The position numbers were made by a program, and so were the translations under genes. A stretch of DNA of 5,671 nucleotides from an uncultured Erysipelotrichaceae bacterium (lineage in GTDB: Bacteria; Bacillota_I; Bacilli_A; RF39; UBA660). The notes under the pieces were generated by a model, which saw only the letters and a program-made list of their open reading frames with translations, was not told where the DNA came from and did no database searches. Shown here one piece after another: positions 5,465 through 5,671 of the stretch. Positions within the stretch are counted from its first letter, which is position 1, and each line of letters opens with the position of its first letter. The stretch lies in assembly GCA_902797105.1 (NCBI GenBank), contig CADBRL010000007.1, positions 1 through 5,671 of the forward strand, given 5' to 3'.

Positions 5465-5671
5465 ATGGAAAAGAAAAAGCCAATTATTCTAAGCATAATA
5501 TCTTTAGTTGCTTTAGCAGCTTTAGTCTTGGGGGCAACATATGCGTATTTTCAAGCTCAAGTTGGAGATCCAGCTGTAGCGGATATCAAAGTTAATGCAA
5601 ATACTGTGGATACATTTACATTTTCAAATGGAAGTGCAATATCTTTTAGTATAAATCAAGATAATTTTGCA
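5465..5671 (+). CDS. N-terminus of a secreted or membrane-anchored surface protein, 3' truncated
   Basis: The first 69 codons are in the window and the frame is still open at the right edge. The N-terminus is a classic export signal: a basic MEKKKP start, a hydrophobic core at about 7-23 (ending in LVLG), then ATYAYFQAQVG at 24-34. The ATYAYF junction is typical of small surface proteins of gut Bacilli and of TasA/camelysin-like proteins; it may be a signal-peptidase site (cleavage around ATYA) or remain as an anchor. The mature part visible (residues 35-69) is Asn/Ser/Thr/Phe-rich and looks like the start of a beta-rich extracellular domain. It has its own promoter and ribosome binding site. 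The truncated protein at 1-329 may belong to the same class, since such signal anchors and RPVLYL-type ends are often found together, but the two ends cannot be compared here. Function unknown. Confidence 0.8.
   Translation, partial: MEKKKPIILSIISLVALAALVLGATYAYFQAQVGDPAVADIKVNANTVDTFTFSNGSAISFSINQDNFA

Noticed and set aside
1..5671. CRISPR array, tRNA or rRNA gene, insertion sequence
   Set aside because: No regularly spaced repeats, no cloverleaf or CCA-ended tRNA pattern, no rRNA signature and no transposase-like frame were seen on either strand.

Overview
The window is low-GC bacterial DNA with Gram-positive (Bacillota) signals: near-consensus sigma-70/SigA promoters, strong AGGAGG-type ribosome binding sites, a T-box leader in front of pheS-pheT, and short surface proteins with an ATYAYF-type signal anchor. 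TGA is used as a stop in two genes (327-329 and the minus-strand gene ending at 4603), so this is not the mollicute code in which TGA is Trp. The overall style recalls uncultured gut Bacilli (RF39/CAG-type lineages). That placement is an inference from gene style, not a proven assignment.

Layout: (1) 1-329, the C-terminal end of a surface-type protein whose last third becomes unusually GC-rich and rich in C-ending codons; a very GC-rich nested inverted repeat follows directly (328-390). (2) 391-607, no convincing gene, but several good inverted repeats that suggest a folded RNA or a remnant element. (3) 608-864, a perfect-consensus promoter and a phenylalanine-specific T-box leader: specifier UUC, antiterminator bulge UGGUACC, terminator hairpin with T-tract. 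(4) 885-4357, pheS and pheT, the two subunits of phenylalanyl-tRNA synthetase, 11 bp apart. (5) 4361-4387, a symmetric hairpin flanked by A and T runs that can terminate transcription from both sides. (6) 4373-5337 on the minus strand, a two-gene operon: a single-pass membrane protein of unknown function, then a 77-aa DUF1292-like protein coupled through an ATGA overlap. (7) 5338-5464, a divergent intergenic region with one promoter for each direction. (8) 5465-5671, the N-terminus of another secreted or anchored surface protein, cut by the window end.

How the genes work together: uncharged tRNA-Phe should bind the T-box leader, stabilise the antiterminator and let transcription run into pheST, so synthetase supply follows tRNA charging. 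The flanking surface genes and the minus-strand pair look like separate transcription units. The most intriguing part is the left edge. The codon pattern near the C-terminus of the truncated surface protein, its RPVLYL ending and the adjacent GC-rich hairpin resemble the target end of a diversity-generating retroelement. No template repeat or reverse transcriptase lies in the window, so this remains a hypothesis.
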